Below, one piece after another: positions 8,768 through 16,663 of a stretch of 64,000 nt of DNA. This DNA comes from JABCYV01 sp963696025. GTDB lineage: Bacteria; Acidobacteriota; Terriglobia; Terriglobales; Acidobacteriaceae. The stretch's first letter is position 1, and every line of letters starts with the position of its first letter. A program made the translations under genes and the position numbers. The DNA is taken from NCBI GenBank assembly GCA_963696025.1, contig CAVOII010000009.1:62001-126000 (forward strand), read 5' to 3'. The notes beneath the pieces were generated by a model. It was given only the letters and a program-made list of their open reading frames with translations. It made no database searches and had not been told where the DNA came from.

Positions 8768-9325
8768 ATGACTGAAACTACTCACCCTGCAACCGAGATT
8801 CCGGAGGCGCGGATCTCGCTGGATATCCATGATATCCAGCGCATCTTGCCTCACCGTTTTCCGTTTCTCCTGATTGACCGTGTGATTGACCTTACGCGGA
8901 AGGAGCGGATTGTCGCCATCAAGAATGTCACCGTGAATGAACCTTTTTTTGCGGGACACTTTCCTGGCCTGCCCATTATGCCGGGAGTGCTCATCGTGGA
9001 AGCCATTGCTCAGGCCGGCGGTGCCTTGCTGCTCACCGAAGTGGAAGATCGCAGCGACAAGCTCATGGTCTTTACCGGCATCGAAAAAGCCCGTTTCCGG
9101 CGACCGGTAGTTCCGGGCGACCAGTTGCGTCTCGAAGTTCAGGTAAAAGCCTGGCGGGTTTCCGGACGGAATCTCGCTGTGCGCATGGAAGGTGCTGCTT
9201 ACGTTGGCGACAAACGGGTGGCCGACGCTATCGTAACTTGCCAGCTTGTGGATCGGGAGCGCGGAAGAGGAGGATCCACTGACGGTGAGGGGAACGCGGA
9301 AGGAGAAGGCGGAGCACAAGGCTAG
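8768..9325 (+). CDS. fabZ: 3-hydroxyacyl-[acyl-carrier-protein] dehydratase FabZ
   Basis: Dehydrates beta-hydroxyacyl-ACP in type II fatty acid synthesis and competes with LpxA for hydroxyacyl-ACP. It has 185 residues, longer than the usual 140-150, with an extra N terminus of about 15 residues and a Gly/Arg-rich tail (RERGRGGSTDGEGNAEG). Motifs: HRFPFLLIDRV, then GHFPGLPIMPGVL with catalytic His64 and Glu78 at the normal 14-residue spacing. It is followed 29 nt later by lpxA, the common fabZ-lpxA order of lipid A operons. Confidence 0.95.
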   Translation: MTETTHPATEIPEARISLDIHDIQRILPHRFPFLLIDRVIDLTRKERIVAIKNVTVNEPFFAGHFPGLPIMPGVLIVEAIAQAGGALLLTEVEDRSDKLMVFTGIEKARFRRPVVPGDQLRLEVQVKAWRVSGRNLAVRMEGAAYVGDKRVADAIVTCQLVDRERGRGGSTDGEGNAEGEGGAQG

Positions 9326-9354
9326 ACTTGCCGATACCATTGAAGCGCGACGAA

Positions 9355-10155
9355 ATGATTCCACTAGGCCACGAAACAGAGAACGTACACGCCACCGCAA
9401 TTATCGACCCACTCGCTGAAGTCCATCCCTCGTGCCAGATCGGCCCCTATTGCGTGATCGGGCCGCAGGTCGAACTCGGAGAAGAGTGCCAACTGCTCTC
9501 GCACGTCGCCATCGAAGGCCCGACCAAAATCGGCGCCGGTAACTGCTTTTTTCCGTTTTCGTCCGTCGGCTTGGCTCCCCAGGATTTGAGTTACGCAGGT
9601 GAGCCGACGCGTCTGGAGATCGGCGAGCACAACGTGATCCGCGAATTCGTTACCATTAGCCGCGGAACTGCAAAGGGCGGCGGGTTGACGCGAGTAGGCA
9701 ACCACAATCTGATCATGGCCTATGCGCACGTCGCGCATGACTGCGTAATCGGAGACAACGTGATCCTCGCCAACGCCGCAACCCTGGGCGGCCACGTCAC
9801 AGTGGAGGACTGGGCAGTCGTAGGCGCACTGTGTCCAGTCCATCAGTACGTTCGTATCGGCGCGCACGCCTACATTGGCGGAGGCACAACGATTACACGG
9901 GACGTGCTCCCCTTCTCCAAGACGGCCGCCGCGCGTGATACCCACGCCTACGGCCTGAATGCACTGGGGCTCGAGCGCCGTGGCTTCAGCAAGGAACGTA
10001 TCCGCAAGATTCATCACGCCTACAAAGTGCTCCTCGCATCCAAGCTGAACACGTCGCAGGCGCTAGAGAAGTTGAAATCGGAACCCCAGTGCGGCCAGGA
10101 TGTGGAAATGCTGATTCGGTTTATCGAAGCATCGGAGCGAGGAGTGATTAAGTAG
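9355..10155 (+). CDS. lpxA: UDP-N-acetylglucosamine acyltransferase LpxA
   Basis: First step of lipid A synthesis: transfers a 3-hydroxyacyl chain from ACP to UDP-GlcNAc (or a 3-amino analogue) in the cytoplasm. The 266 residues form a left-handed beta-helix of hexapeptide repeats. The catalytic His of AHVAHDC (H128) is present, with the other conserved His residues in GGHVTVED and PVHQYVRIGAHA. At the position of E. coli Gly173, the acyl-chain ruler, the sequence IGGGT also has Gly, so by family knowledge a long chain is expected rather than the C10 of Met-containing enzymes. I chose ATG 9355; a TTG at 9328, three bases after the fabZ stop, is the alternative. Confidence 0.95.
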   Translation: MIPLGHETENVHATAIIDPLAEVHPSCQIGPYCVIGPQVELGEECQLLSHVAIEGPTKIGAGNCFFPFSSVGLAPQDLSYAGEPTRLEIGEHNVIREFVTISRGTAKGGGLTRVGNHNLIMAYAHVAHDCVIGDNVILANAATLGGHVTVEDWAVVGALCPVHQYVRIGAHAYIGGGTTITRDVLPFSKTAAARDTHAYGLNALGLERRGFSKERIRKIHHAYKVLLASKLNTSQALEKLKSEPQCGQDVEMLIRFIEASERGVIK

Positions 10156-10238
10156 CGGTGTGATCGCCTGTTATCGTTAACAATGTTTTACTTTGTGGCG
10201 ATGGCCGCTGATGCTACGTCTCCGCGAGAATTACTGGG

Positions 10239-10802
10239 ATGAACGAGCAGCAGGCTGAACAAGAGCAATTCAACTGGCGGTTGCCACTGTATGCCGCGGT
10301 AGGCGCGAGCATCGTATTGCTCTCGCTATTCGTTTACAGCCCGAACGGTGGTCTGTTGTACATCCTCCTTATCGCCCTAATCATCTGCATCGCCTGCCTC
10401 ATCCTGCTCGTCGCCTCAGCCGTTCGCAAAAGACGGCGCCGGTGCTTGTCGATGCTCTTGACATTGGTCACTTTTCTTTTTGTGTCAGGACTACTACTCG
10501 AGAACGCGGGATCACTCCGCCCTTGGCTCAGATGGTTGCTGTGGTCGCATCGCTTCAAAGCTGAACTTCTGGCGCAACCGACTCCGGCAAACGGAGAATT
10601 GAAGCATGTCGAATGGGGCGGCTGGGGCGGAGCGCCGGTAGGAGACTGGACGGCCTACGTTGTTTTCGATCCAGGAGACTCGCTCTCAGCAGCGGCCAAA
10701 AGCCGTTCCTCTGGGAAGTTCAGTGGCATCCCGTGCAGCGTCGACGTTGTGCGTCGCTTGGAGGACCATTGGTACTCCGTCACAATGGGAATGAATGAAT
10801 AG
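10239..10802 (+). CDS. Membrane protein of unknown function
   Basis: Not recognised. The 187 residues have three predicted membrane segments: LPLYAAVGASIVLLSLFVYS, GLLYILLIALIICIACLILL, and one after the basic loop RKRRRR (LSMLLTLVTFLFVSGLLLE). A soluble C-terminal part of about 90 residues follows (HVEWGGWGG...YVVFDPGDSL), ending in a small domain likely on the outer face. It sits between lpxA and lpxI in the same direction and overlaps the upstream extension of the lpxI frame, so it may be co-transcribed with the lipid A genes. No catalytic motif is visible. Confidence 0.7.
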   Translation: MNEQQAEQEQFNWRLPLYAAVGASIVLLSLFVYSPNGGLLYILLIALIICIACLILLVASAVRKRRRRCLSMLLTLVTFLFVSGLLLENAGSLRPWLRWLLWSHRFKAELLAQPTPANGELKHVEWGGWGGAPVGDWTAYVVFDPGDSLSAAAKSRSSGKFSGIPCSVDVVRRLEDHWYSVTMGMNE

Positions 10803-10932
10803 TGGGATCGGTGCGGTTGAGCTAACACTCACAATTCTTGGGTGCGGTGGTCTCGGAGATAGCTGGCATCTAACCGCCGTTTCACTATTGAGCTGCGGGT
10901 GGCACATTAATAAGTTCCGGTTTTCGTTTCCC

Positions 10933-11775
10933 ATGGCTCTAACCCAAAAACTCGGTCTAATCGCGGGCAATGGCCGGTTTCCATTCCTGGTGCTAGACGC
11001 CGCCCGGGCACAGGGACTGGAAGTCGTCGTCGCGGCTATCAAAGAAGAAACCTTTCCGGAAATTGAGACTCATGGGGCCGCGTCTGTTCATTGGCTTTCG
11101 CTCGGCGAACTTTCCAAGCTAATACAGACGTTTAAGCGTGAAGGCGTGCATCGCGCCATCATGGCTGGGCAGGTCAAGCACAAGCAAATCTTTTCGAGCA
11201 TTCGCCCGGACTGGCGTCTGGCCAAACTGTTGCTCTCATTGGGTACTCGGAACACAGACTCACTGCTTGGCGCGGTAGCCAAAGTCCTGGCCGATGAAGG
11301 AATCACATTGGAGAGTTCGACTTGGTTGCTCGAACCGCTTTTGGCGAAGGCTGGCATTCTCAGCAAACGCACTCCCACCGAGCAAGACCAGAAGAACATT
11401 GATTACGGTCGCACCGTGGCCCGTCATCTGGCGCGGTACGACATCGGGCAGACGGTGGTCGTCGCGGAACTGACCTGCGTCGCGGTTGAAGCCATGGAAG
11501 GCACCGACGCAACCATCGAGCGCGCCGGGCAGATCATGGCGTCACTCGAATCAGACGCTTCCACTCTGAGCCGGTCTCTGACTGTGGTGAAGATCGCTAA
11601 ACCGAATCAAGATATGCGGTTCGACGTTCCGGTCGTAGGCGTAAAGACCATAGAGGCTATGCGAAAGGCCGGGGCTACCTGCCTGGCGCTGGATGCGGGC
11701 AAGTGCCTATTGCTCGATGGAGCCGCAATCGCCACCGCCGCCGATGAGGCAGCCATAGCAATTGTGGCAGATTAG
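10933..11775 (+). CDS. lpxI: UDP-2,3-diacylglucosamine pyrophosphatase LpxI
   Basis: Cleaves UDP-2,3-diacylglucosamine to lipid X and UMP, the fourth step of lipid A synthesis; LpxI replaces LpxH in many bacteria. From ATG 10933 it has 280 residues starting ALTQKLGLIAGNGRFPFLVL, the family N terminus. The GQVKHKQIF motif, VAVEAMEGTDATIERAG and the catalytic-region PNQDMRFDVPVVG are present. The frame is open back to 10795, but the upstream part is not LpxI-like and overlaps the previous gene. The next lipid A gene expected, lpxB, is not in this window. Confidence 0.93.
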   Translation: MALTQKLGLIAGNGRFPFLVLDAARAQGLEVVVAAIKEETFPEIETHGAASVHWLSLGELSKLIQTFKREGVHRAIMAGQVKHKQIFSSIRPDWRLAKLLLSLGTRNTDSLLGAVAKVLADEGITLESSTWLLEPLLAKAGILSKRTPTEQDQKNIDYGRTVARHLARYDIGQTVVVAELTCVAVEAMEGTDATIERAGQIMASLESDASTLSRSLTVVKIAKPNQDMRFDVPVVGVKTIEAMRKAGATCLALDAGKCLLLDGAAIATAADEAAIAIVAD

Positions 11776-11804
11776 AAGCCCGCGGTAGGGCGCCGGCGGC
11801 TTAA

Positions 11805-11833
11805 TTGACTTACCTCACCTCTGGTCCTAAGAT
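11805..11833 (+). promoter_or_regulatory. Promoter of the kinase gene (TTGACT-17-TAAGAT)
   Basis: A -35 hexamer TTGACT (11805-11810), 17 bp spacer and -10 TAAGAT (11828-11833). The -10 ends 9 nt before the ATG at 11843, so the transcript would start at about the start codon. This is the best full promoter visible in the window and the clearest leaderless case. Confidence 0.6.
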
Positions 11834-11842
11834 TTCAACCCA

Positions 11843-14782
11843 ATGATCGGCCAGACTATCTCCCACTACCACATCATCGAAAAATTGGGCGGCGGCGGGA
11901 TGGGCGTTGTCTACAAAGCCGAAGACACGCGGCTGCGCCGCTTTGTGGCCCTAAAGTTCCTTCCGGAAGACGTCACCCGCGATGCGGCGGCATTGGGCCG
12001 GTTTCAACGCGAGGCGCAGGCAGCTTCCGCGCTGAACCACCCCAACATCTGCACCATCCACGATATTGGCGAAGCTGACGGGCGTGCCTTCATTGTCATG
12101 GAGTATCTGGACGGCACTACCCTGAAGCACGCCATCAACAACCGCCCCCTCGACCTGGATACGTTGCTCAATGTGGCGATTGACGTGACGGATGCGTTGG
12201 ATGCGGCCCATGCCAAGGGCATCGTGCATCGTGATATCAAGCCGGCGAATTTGTTTCTGACCACCCGCGGTGCGGCGAAGATACTCGACTTCGGGCTGGC
12301 CAAGCTTGAGGCGGCGCCGGTCCCCGGCGACGCGACCCAAACCAAGACTGACGCTCAACACCTGACCAGCCCAGGTTCAACCGTAGGAACCGCAGCCTAC
12401 ATGTCACCGGAGCAAGCGCGCGGGAAGACGCTGGATGCGCGGACGGATCTGTTCTCCTTTGGCGCGGTGCTCTACGAGATGTCTACAGGCACGCTGCCAT
12501 TCCGCGGTGAGACGACTGCGGTGCTGTTTGAATCGATCCTGCACAAAGCTCCCGCAGCTCCGGTGCGGCTGAACCCCGATCTGCCGCCGGAATTGGAGCG
12601 CATCATTAACAAAGCCCTGGAGAAGGACCGCGACCTGCGCTACCAGCACGCCTCTGACATGCGGGCGGACTTGAAGCGGCTGAAGCGCGAGGTGGAATCG
12701 GCCACTGGTGCGGTGACATCGGCCGAGGAAGCTGGAAGCAGTGCGTCCGTCTCAGGCTCGGGACCAACGCGGGAGTCGAGCGGTAAGATCCTCAGGGCGA
12801 GTTCGGAGACGGCGGTTACCGCGAATAGTCACGAGGTTGCTGGTCTGCCCTCCAGGCGAACTGGCTGGATTGTTGGCGCAGTCGTGGTAATCATCGCAGT
12901 GGCGGTGGCGGGCTACTACTATGCACGCCGTTCGTCAGCCAAACTCACGACGAAAGACACCATTGTGGTGGCGGACTTTGCGAACTCCACCGGCGACCCC
13001 GTGTTCGACGACGCGCTCAAGCAGGCTCTCAGCGTGGCACTGCGGCAGTCGCCATTCTTGAATGTCCTTTCTGATGATAAAGCGGCGGCCACTCTCAAAC
13101 TCATGACTCGCCCGGTCAACACTCCGCTGACACAGGACGTGGTGCGCGAATTGTGCCAGCGCGCTGACAGTAAGGCGTACGTCGCCGGATCCATCGCCGG
13201 CCTGGGAAGTCAGTATGTAATCGGACTGAAAGTGGTCAACTGCCTGAACGGTGACACTCTTGCCCAGGAACAGGCGACTGCTTCCGGTAAGGAGAAAGTG
13301 CTGGATGCGCTGGGCGAGGCTGCCACCAAACTGCGCAGCGAACTGGGTGAATCCCTCGCTTCCGTGCAGAAATTCGATGCTCCGCTGGGACAGGAGACTA
13401 CACCCTCCCTGGAAGCGCTGAAGGCGGATGCCATCGCCAAGAAGATTGAGCGCGAAAAAGGTGCGGCGGCGGCGCTGCCCTTCTTTCAACGAGCCATTGA
13501 GCTCGATCCTAACTTCGCCAGCGCGATCGAGGGCGTGGGGATCATGTATGGCAATATCGGTCAGCCTACGCGAGGCAGCGAATACTTGAGCAAGGCCTTC
13601 GCTTTGCGGGACCGTGCCAGCGAGCGGGAGAAATTGCACATTACGTCGATGTACTACATGGCGGTCACTGGGGAACTGGACAAGGCGGTCGAGACGTTCC
13701 GCGAATGGGAGGAAAACTATCCCCGTGATGACGTTGCATACACCAACCTGTCTAGTGTCTACGCTTCAGAGGGCAAGTTGGAGCAGGGAGCTCAGCAGGC
13801 GAGCGAGGGGACCCAGTTCAATTCCGACAACGTGATCACGGCCGAGAATCTGATGGGGTTCCTGGTCAGTTTGCAGCGCTATGAGGAGGCAAGGCAGGTT
13901 TACCAGCAGACTCTGGCACGCAAGCTGGATGACGATACTTTGCACACTGTTGGCTATGGTCTGGACTTCGTGCAAGGAGACGTCAAGGGGATGGCGGAAC
14001 AGATGGCATGGTTCGAGACACGTCCCGAACTGCAGCACGAAATTTTGGACTTGGAATCAGATACGGAAGCCTACGCGGGACACTTGGTGAAGGCTCGGGA
14101 GATCACGCGGCACGCCGTCGAATCGGCGATGCGCTCCGACAACAAGGAGTCGGCAGCGGGTTGGCAACTGGTTGCAGCCTGGCGGGAGGCGCTCTTCGGC
14201 AATTTTGAAGAAGCAAAGCAAGGAGCAGCTGCTGGCCTTGCCATCGCGCCCGACAGCCGCGATGTTCAGCAAATGGCAGCATCGGTCCTGGGACGAAGTG
14301 GAGAGGTGGCCAAGGCGCACGCTTTGGCGCAGAAGCTAGCCCAGCGATATCCCGTGCACACCATAGTGCAGTCCTACTGGCTGCCTGCGATTGAGGCACA
14401 AATTGCGTTGTCGCAGAAGGAGCCACAAGCCGCGATCGGGCAAATACAAAAGACGGAGAACCTGGAGTTCGCTCTGCCATCTGCCAGCGCAAATAGTTCG
14501 TGCCTTTATCCAACCTATCTACGTGGAGAAGCATACCTCGCGTTGGGACAGGCGGGCCCGGCGGCCGCGGAGTTTCAGAAAATCATTGATCACCCAGGAA
14601 TTGTCTGGAATTGCGTAACTGGTGTCCTCGCACATTTACAGCTCGGGCGTGCCCAGGCTGTGGCAGGCGACAAGGCCAAAGCCAGAGCCGCCTACCAGAA
14701 TTTTCTAGCTCTTTGGAAAAACGCCGACGCCGACGTCCCAATCCTGAAAGAAGCCAAGGCAGAGTACGCCAAGCTGCAGTGA
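11843..14782 (+). CDS. PknB-type serine/threonine kinase with TM helix and TPR sensor domain
   Basis: Membrane-anchored Ser/Thr kinase, 979 residues. Kinase domain at about 8-280: glycine loop LGGGGMGVVY (15-24), Lys38 in VALKFL, catalytic HRDIKPAN with Asp131, DFGLAK, and the activation-segment end GTAAYMSPEQARG. All catalytic residues are present, so it should be active. A Ser-rich linker and one membrane helix (WIVGAVVVIIAVAVAGYYYA, about 342-361) follow. The outer part of about 600 residues begins with a TolB-like alpha/beta domain (TIVVADFANSTGDPVFDDAL) and continues as TPR repeats. This architecture is characteristic of Acidobacteriota. It interrupts the usual lpxI-Gfo/Idh neighbourhood. 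Ligand and targets are unknown. Confidence 0.93.
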   Translation: MIGQTISHYHIIEKLGGGGMGVVYKAEDTRLRRFVALKFLPEDVTRDAAALGRFQREAQAASALNHPNICTIHDIGEADGRAFIVMEYLDGTTLKHAINNRPLDLDTLLNVAIDVTDALDAAHAKGIVHRDIKPANLFLTTRGAAKILDFGLAKLEAAPVPGDATQTKTDAQHLTSPGSTVGTAAYMSPEQARGKTLDARTDLFSFGAVLYEMSTGTLPFRGETTAVLFESILHKAPAAPVRLNPDLPPELERIINKALEKDRDLRYQHASDMRADLKRLKREVESATGAVTSAEEAGSSASVSGSGPTRESSGKILRASSETAVTANSHEVAGLPSRRTGWIVGAVVVIIAVAVAGYYYARRSSAKLTTKDTIVVADFANSTGDPVFDDALKQALSVALRQSPFLNVLSDDKAAATLKLMTRPVNTPLTQDVVRELCQRADSKAYVAGSIAGLGSQYVIGLKVVNCLNGDTLAQEQATASGKEKVLDALGEAATKLRSELGESLASVQKFDAPLGQETTPSLEALKADAIAKKIEREKGAAAALPFFQRAIELDPNFASAIEGVGIMYGNIGQPTRGSEYLSKAFALRDRASEREKLHITSMYYMAVTGELDKAVETFREWEENYPRDDVAYTNLSSVYASEGKLEQGAQQASEGTQFNSDNVITAENLMGFLVSLQRYEEARQVYQQTLARKLDDDTLHTVGYGLDFVQGDVKGMAEQMAWFETRPELQHEILDLESDTEAYAGHLVKAREITRHAVESAMRSDNKESAAGWQLVAAWREALFGNFEEAKQGAAAGLAIAPDSRDVQQMAASVLGRSGEVAKAHALAQKLAQRYPVHTIVQSYWLPAIEAQIALSQKEPQAAIGQIQKTENLEFALPSASANSSCLYPTYLRGEAYLALGQAGPAAAEFQKIIDHPGIVWNCVTGVLAHLQLGRAQAVAGDKAKARAAYQNFLALWKNADADVPILKEAKAEYAKLQ

Positions 14783-14802
14783 GAGCACCAGGGAGAGTCC
14801 TC

Positions 14803-15273
14803 ATGTCCGAAACCGCACGTCTCGCTGACCAAATCCGCCGCGCCTTTGAGGGAGAGGCATGGCACGGCGACTCCCTGCTTGAACTTCTTTCTGGCGTCAA
14901 CGCGGGCACGGCTGCCGCCAAGCCGATCAAAAACGCCCACAGCATTTGGGAACTTGTGCTTCACATCGCGGCCTGGGACGGCGTCGTACTCCGCCGCACC
15001 GGTGGCGAGGCAGTCACGCTGACCGACGAACAGAATTTTCCACCGGTTAAAGACACAAGCGAAGCAGCCTGGCACAAGGCGCTCGAAGGTACCCAGCGTA
15101 TCCACAATGAATTGATAAAAGCGGTGGCAGCATTCCCAGATTCGCGTCTGCAAGAACAGGTCCCAGGAAAGACTCAGGACTATTACAACTTCTTTTACAT
15201 GTTCAGCGGGATCGTGCAGCACGAGCTTTATCACGCTGGCCAGATTGCTCTGCTGAAAAAAGCGGCGAGCTAG
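14803..15273 (+). CDS. DinB family protein
   Basis: Four-helix-bundle protein of the DinB/YfiT metal-binding superfamily; members include thiol-dependent transferases, but the reaction here is unknown. It has 156 residues. The metal-binding His triad is visible: LVLHIAAWD in helix 2 and HELYHAGQI near the C terminus. The ATG at 14803 is preceded by GGGAG (14791-14795). An upstream extension of the same frame overlaps the kinase and is not DinB-like. It lies 20 bp after the kinase stop, so the two are probably co-transcribed. Confidence 0.88.
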   Translation: MSETARLADQIRRAFEGEAWHGDSLLELLSGVNAGTAAAKPIKNAHSIWELVLHIAAWDGVVLRRTGGEAVTLTDEQNFPPVKDTSEAAWHKALEGTQRIHNELIKAVAAFPDSRLQEQVPGKTQDYYNFFYMFSGIVQHELYHAGQIALLKKAAS

Positions 15274-15366
15274 CCGTGCGGAGAGGCTAGGGCGGCTGTC
15301 CTTGCGCGATTCTCGGCTGAACGAGTCGGTCGAGGTTTCTCTCTGTGGTTTAATCATATTTTCCCC

Positions 15367-15394
15367 AGTTCCCGGTTCTAAGTTCTCAGTTCTC
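15367..15394 (+). repeat. Four tandem heptamers abutting a GTG start codon
   Basis: AGTTCCC, GGTTCTA, AGTTCTC, AGTTCTC. The next unit would begin AGTGGC and contains the GTG at 15396 used as the start of the oxidoreductase. Same unit family as 6909 and 31924. Confidence 0.75.
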
Positions 15395-15395
15395 A

Positions 15396-16415
15396 GTGGC
15401 AATCGCGAGCATCAACGTCGCCGTGATCGGTGTGGGCGCCTTTGGGCGCAACCACGCTCGCGTCTATCATCAGCTTGCACAGCAAGGCGAAGCCGTCAGG
15501 CTAGTCGGAGTAGTGGACCCTGACCTGGCACGGGCAGATGTGGTGGCGCAAGAATTTGGCTGTCGCAGCTTCGGCTCCATCCAGCAGCTGACGACCACGC
15601 ACAGCGAACTCCAGGCTGCTTCGATCGCCGTTCCTACCGTTCAGCATCTCGAGATCGCTAGCGCTTTGATGGAAGCCGGGGTCGATGTCCTCATTGAAAA
15701 GCCCCTGGCCACTTCACTCGCGGAGGCAGACGAACTTATCGGACTCTCCCAGCGCTTGGGCCGCATCGGGCAGGTGGGCCATCTCGAGCGCTTCAATCCG
15801 GCAGTTCGTGCCACAGCTCCGCTCGTAAGCCAGCCGATGTTCTTTGAAGTGCATCGCCTGAGCGTGTTCTCACCGCGTTCGCTTGATGTGGATGTTGTGC
15901 TCGATCTGATGATTCACGATCTGGACGTGGTCCTCTCGTTCGTGAATTCATCGGTCAAAGAAATTCGCGCCGTGGGCCTGCCTATTCTTTCGGGAAAAGT
16001 CGACATCGCCAACGTGCGCATGGAATTCGGCTCCGGCTGCGTGGCCAACTTTACGGCCAGCCGGGTTTCGACTGAACGGGTGCGCAAACTGCGATTCTTT
16101 CAGCCCCGGCAGTACATCTCGATCGACTACAGCCGTCAGGATGTCCTTGCGTTCAGCATCGGCGGAGAAGGAGAAGCCTCGGGGACGCCATCCGTGAATC
16201 CGCAGATCAAAGTTGCCAAGCCAGAGATAGTATCGGAAGAGCCTCTGCACGCCGAATTGAAGTCTTTTCTTGCCTCCGTGCGCCACCGCTCCAAACCGCT
16301 GGTTTCTCTGGAGGACGGACGCCGCGCCCTGGCCGTGGCCCTCGACATTGTGGCCGCGATCCGCGAGCATGGCAAGAAGGTGAACCTTGATCGCCTAGGA
16401 ACAACGATGAGGTAG
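15396..16415 (+). CDS. Gfo/Idh/MocA family oxidoreductase
   Basis: NAD(P)-dependent sugar dehydrogenase, 339 residues. The Rossmann motif VIGVGAFGRNH is at the N terminus, the EKPLATS motif of the family is present, and the second-domain active-site region reads LMIHDLDVVL. The substrate is not known. Because orthologues sit beside lpxA/lpxI/lpxB in related genomes, a role in nucleotide sugars for lipid A is plausible. The GnnA enzyme, which prepares UDP-GlcNAc for 3-amination, belongs to this family, but no GnnB-type aminotransferase is visible here. The GTG start at 15396 lies at the end of a heptamer repeat and has no Shine-Dalgarno sequence. Confidence 0.88.
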   Translation: MAIASINVAVIGVGAFGRNHARVYHQLAQQGEAVRLVGVVDPDLARADVVAQEFGCRSFGSIQQLTTTHSELQAASIAVPTVQHLEIASALMEAGVDVLIEKPLATSLAEADELIGLSQRLGRIGQVGHLERFNPAVRATAPLVSQPMFFEVHRLSVFSPRSLDVDVVLDLMIHDLDVVLSFVNSSVKEIRAVGLPILSGKVDIANVRMEFGSGCVANFTASRVSTERVRKLRFFQPRQYISIDYSRQDVLAFSIGGEGEASGTPSVNPQIKVAKPEIVSEEPLHAELKSFLASVRHRSKPLVSLEDGRRALAVALDIVAAIREHGKKVNLDRLGTTMR

Positions 16416-16493
16416 CGCTTTACTCGTTTACACTTCTTGACAGGCAATCATCCAAATTCGAGATATGCTTCCATTGATCAGTCAGGTGCGGCT

Positions 16494-16560
16494 CCTAAGT
16501 GCTTGTACCTTCAGCTTTTCGCACAATTCCCCAAAAAAATGCGAAAATGAAGCACTTAGG
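16494..16560. repeat. Nested inverted repeat upstream of the TonB-like gene
   Basis: CCTAAGTGCTT (16494-16504) pairs perfectly with AAGCACTTAGG (16550-16560). Inside it, TTTTCGC (16516-16522) pairs with GCGAAAA (16541-16547), leaving an 18-nt A-rich loop. A TTGACA hexamer at 16437-16442 could be part of a promoter reading into it, although the -10 candidate is poorly spaced. It could be an mRNA leader structure, a terminator for the oxidoreductase or a small RNA. Confidence 0.6.
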
Positions 16561-16663
16561 CGCTTGACGCCGAGGGAGTTTTACGCTCCGTCTCCGGCTG
16601 CGGGAGGAAAGTTCCGCCTTGCAGCAACTGAAGGCGGCGCGGTCGTGTCTAACCCGAGGTTTG

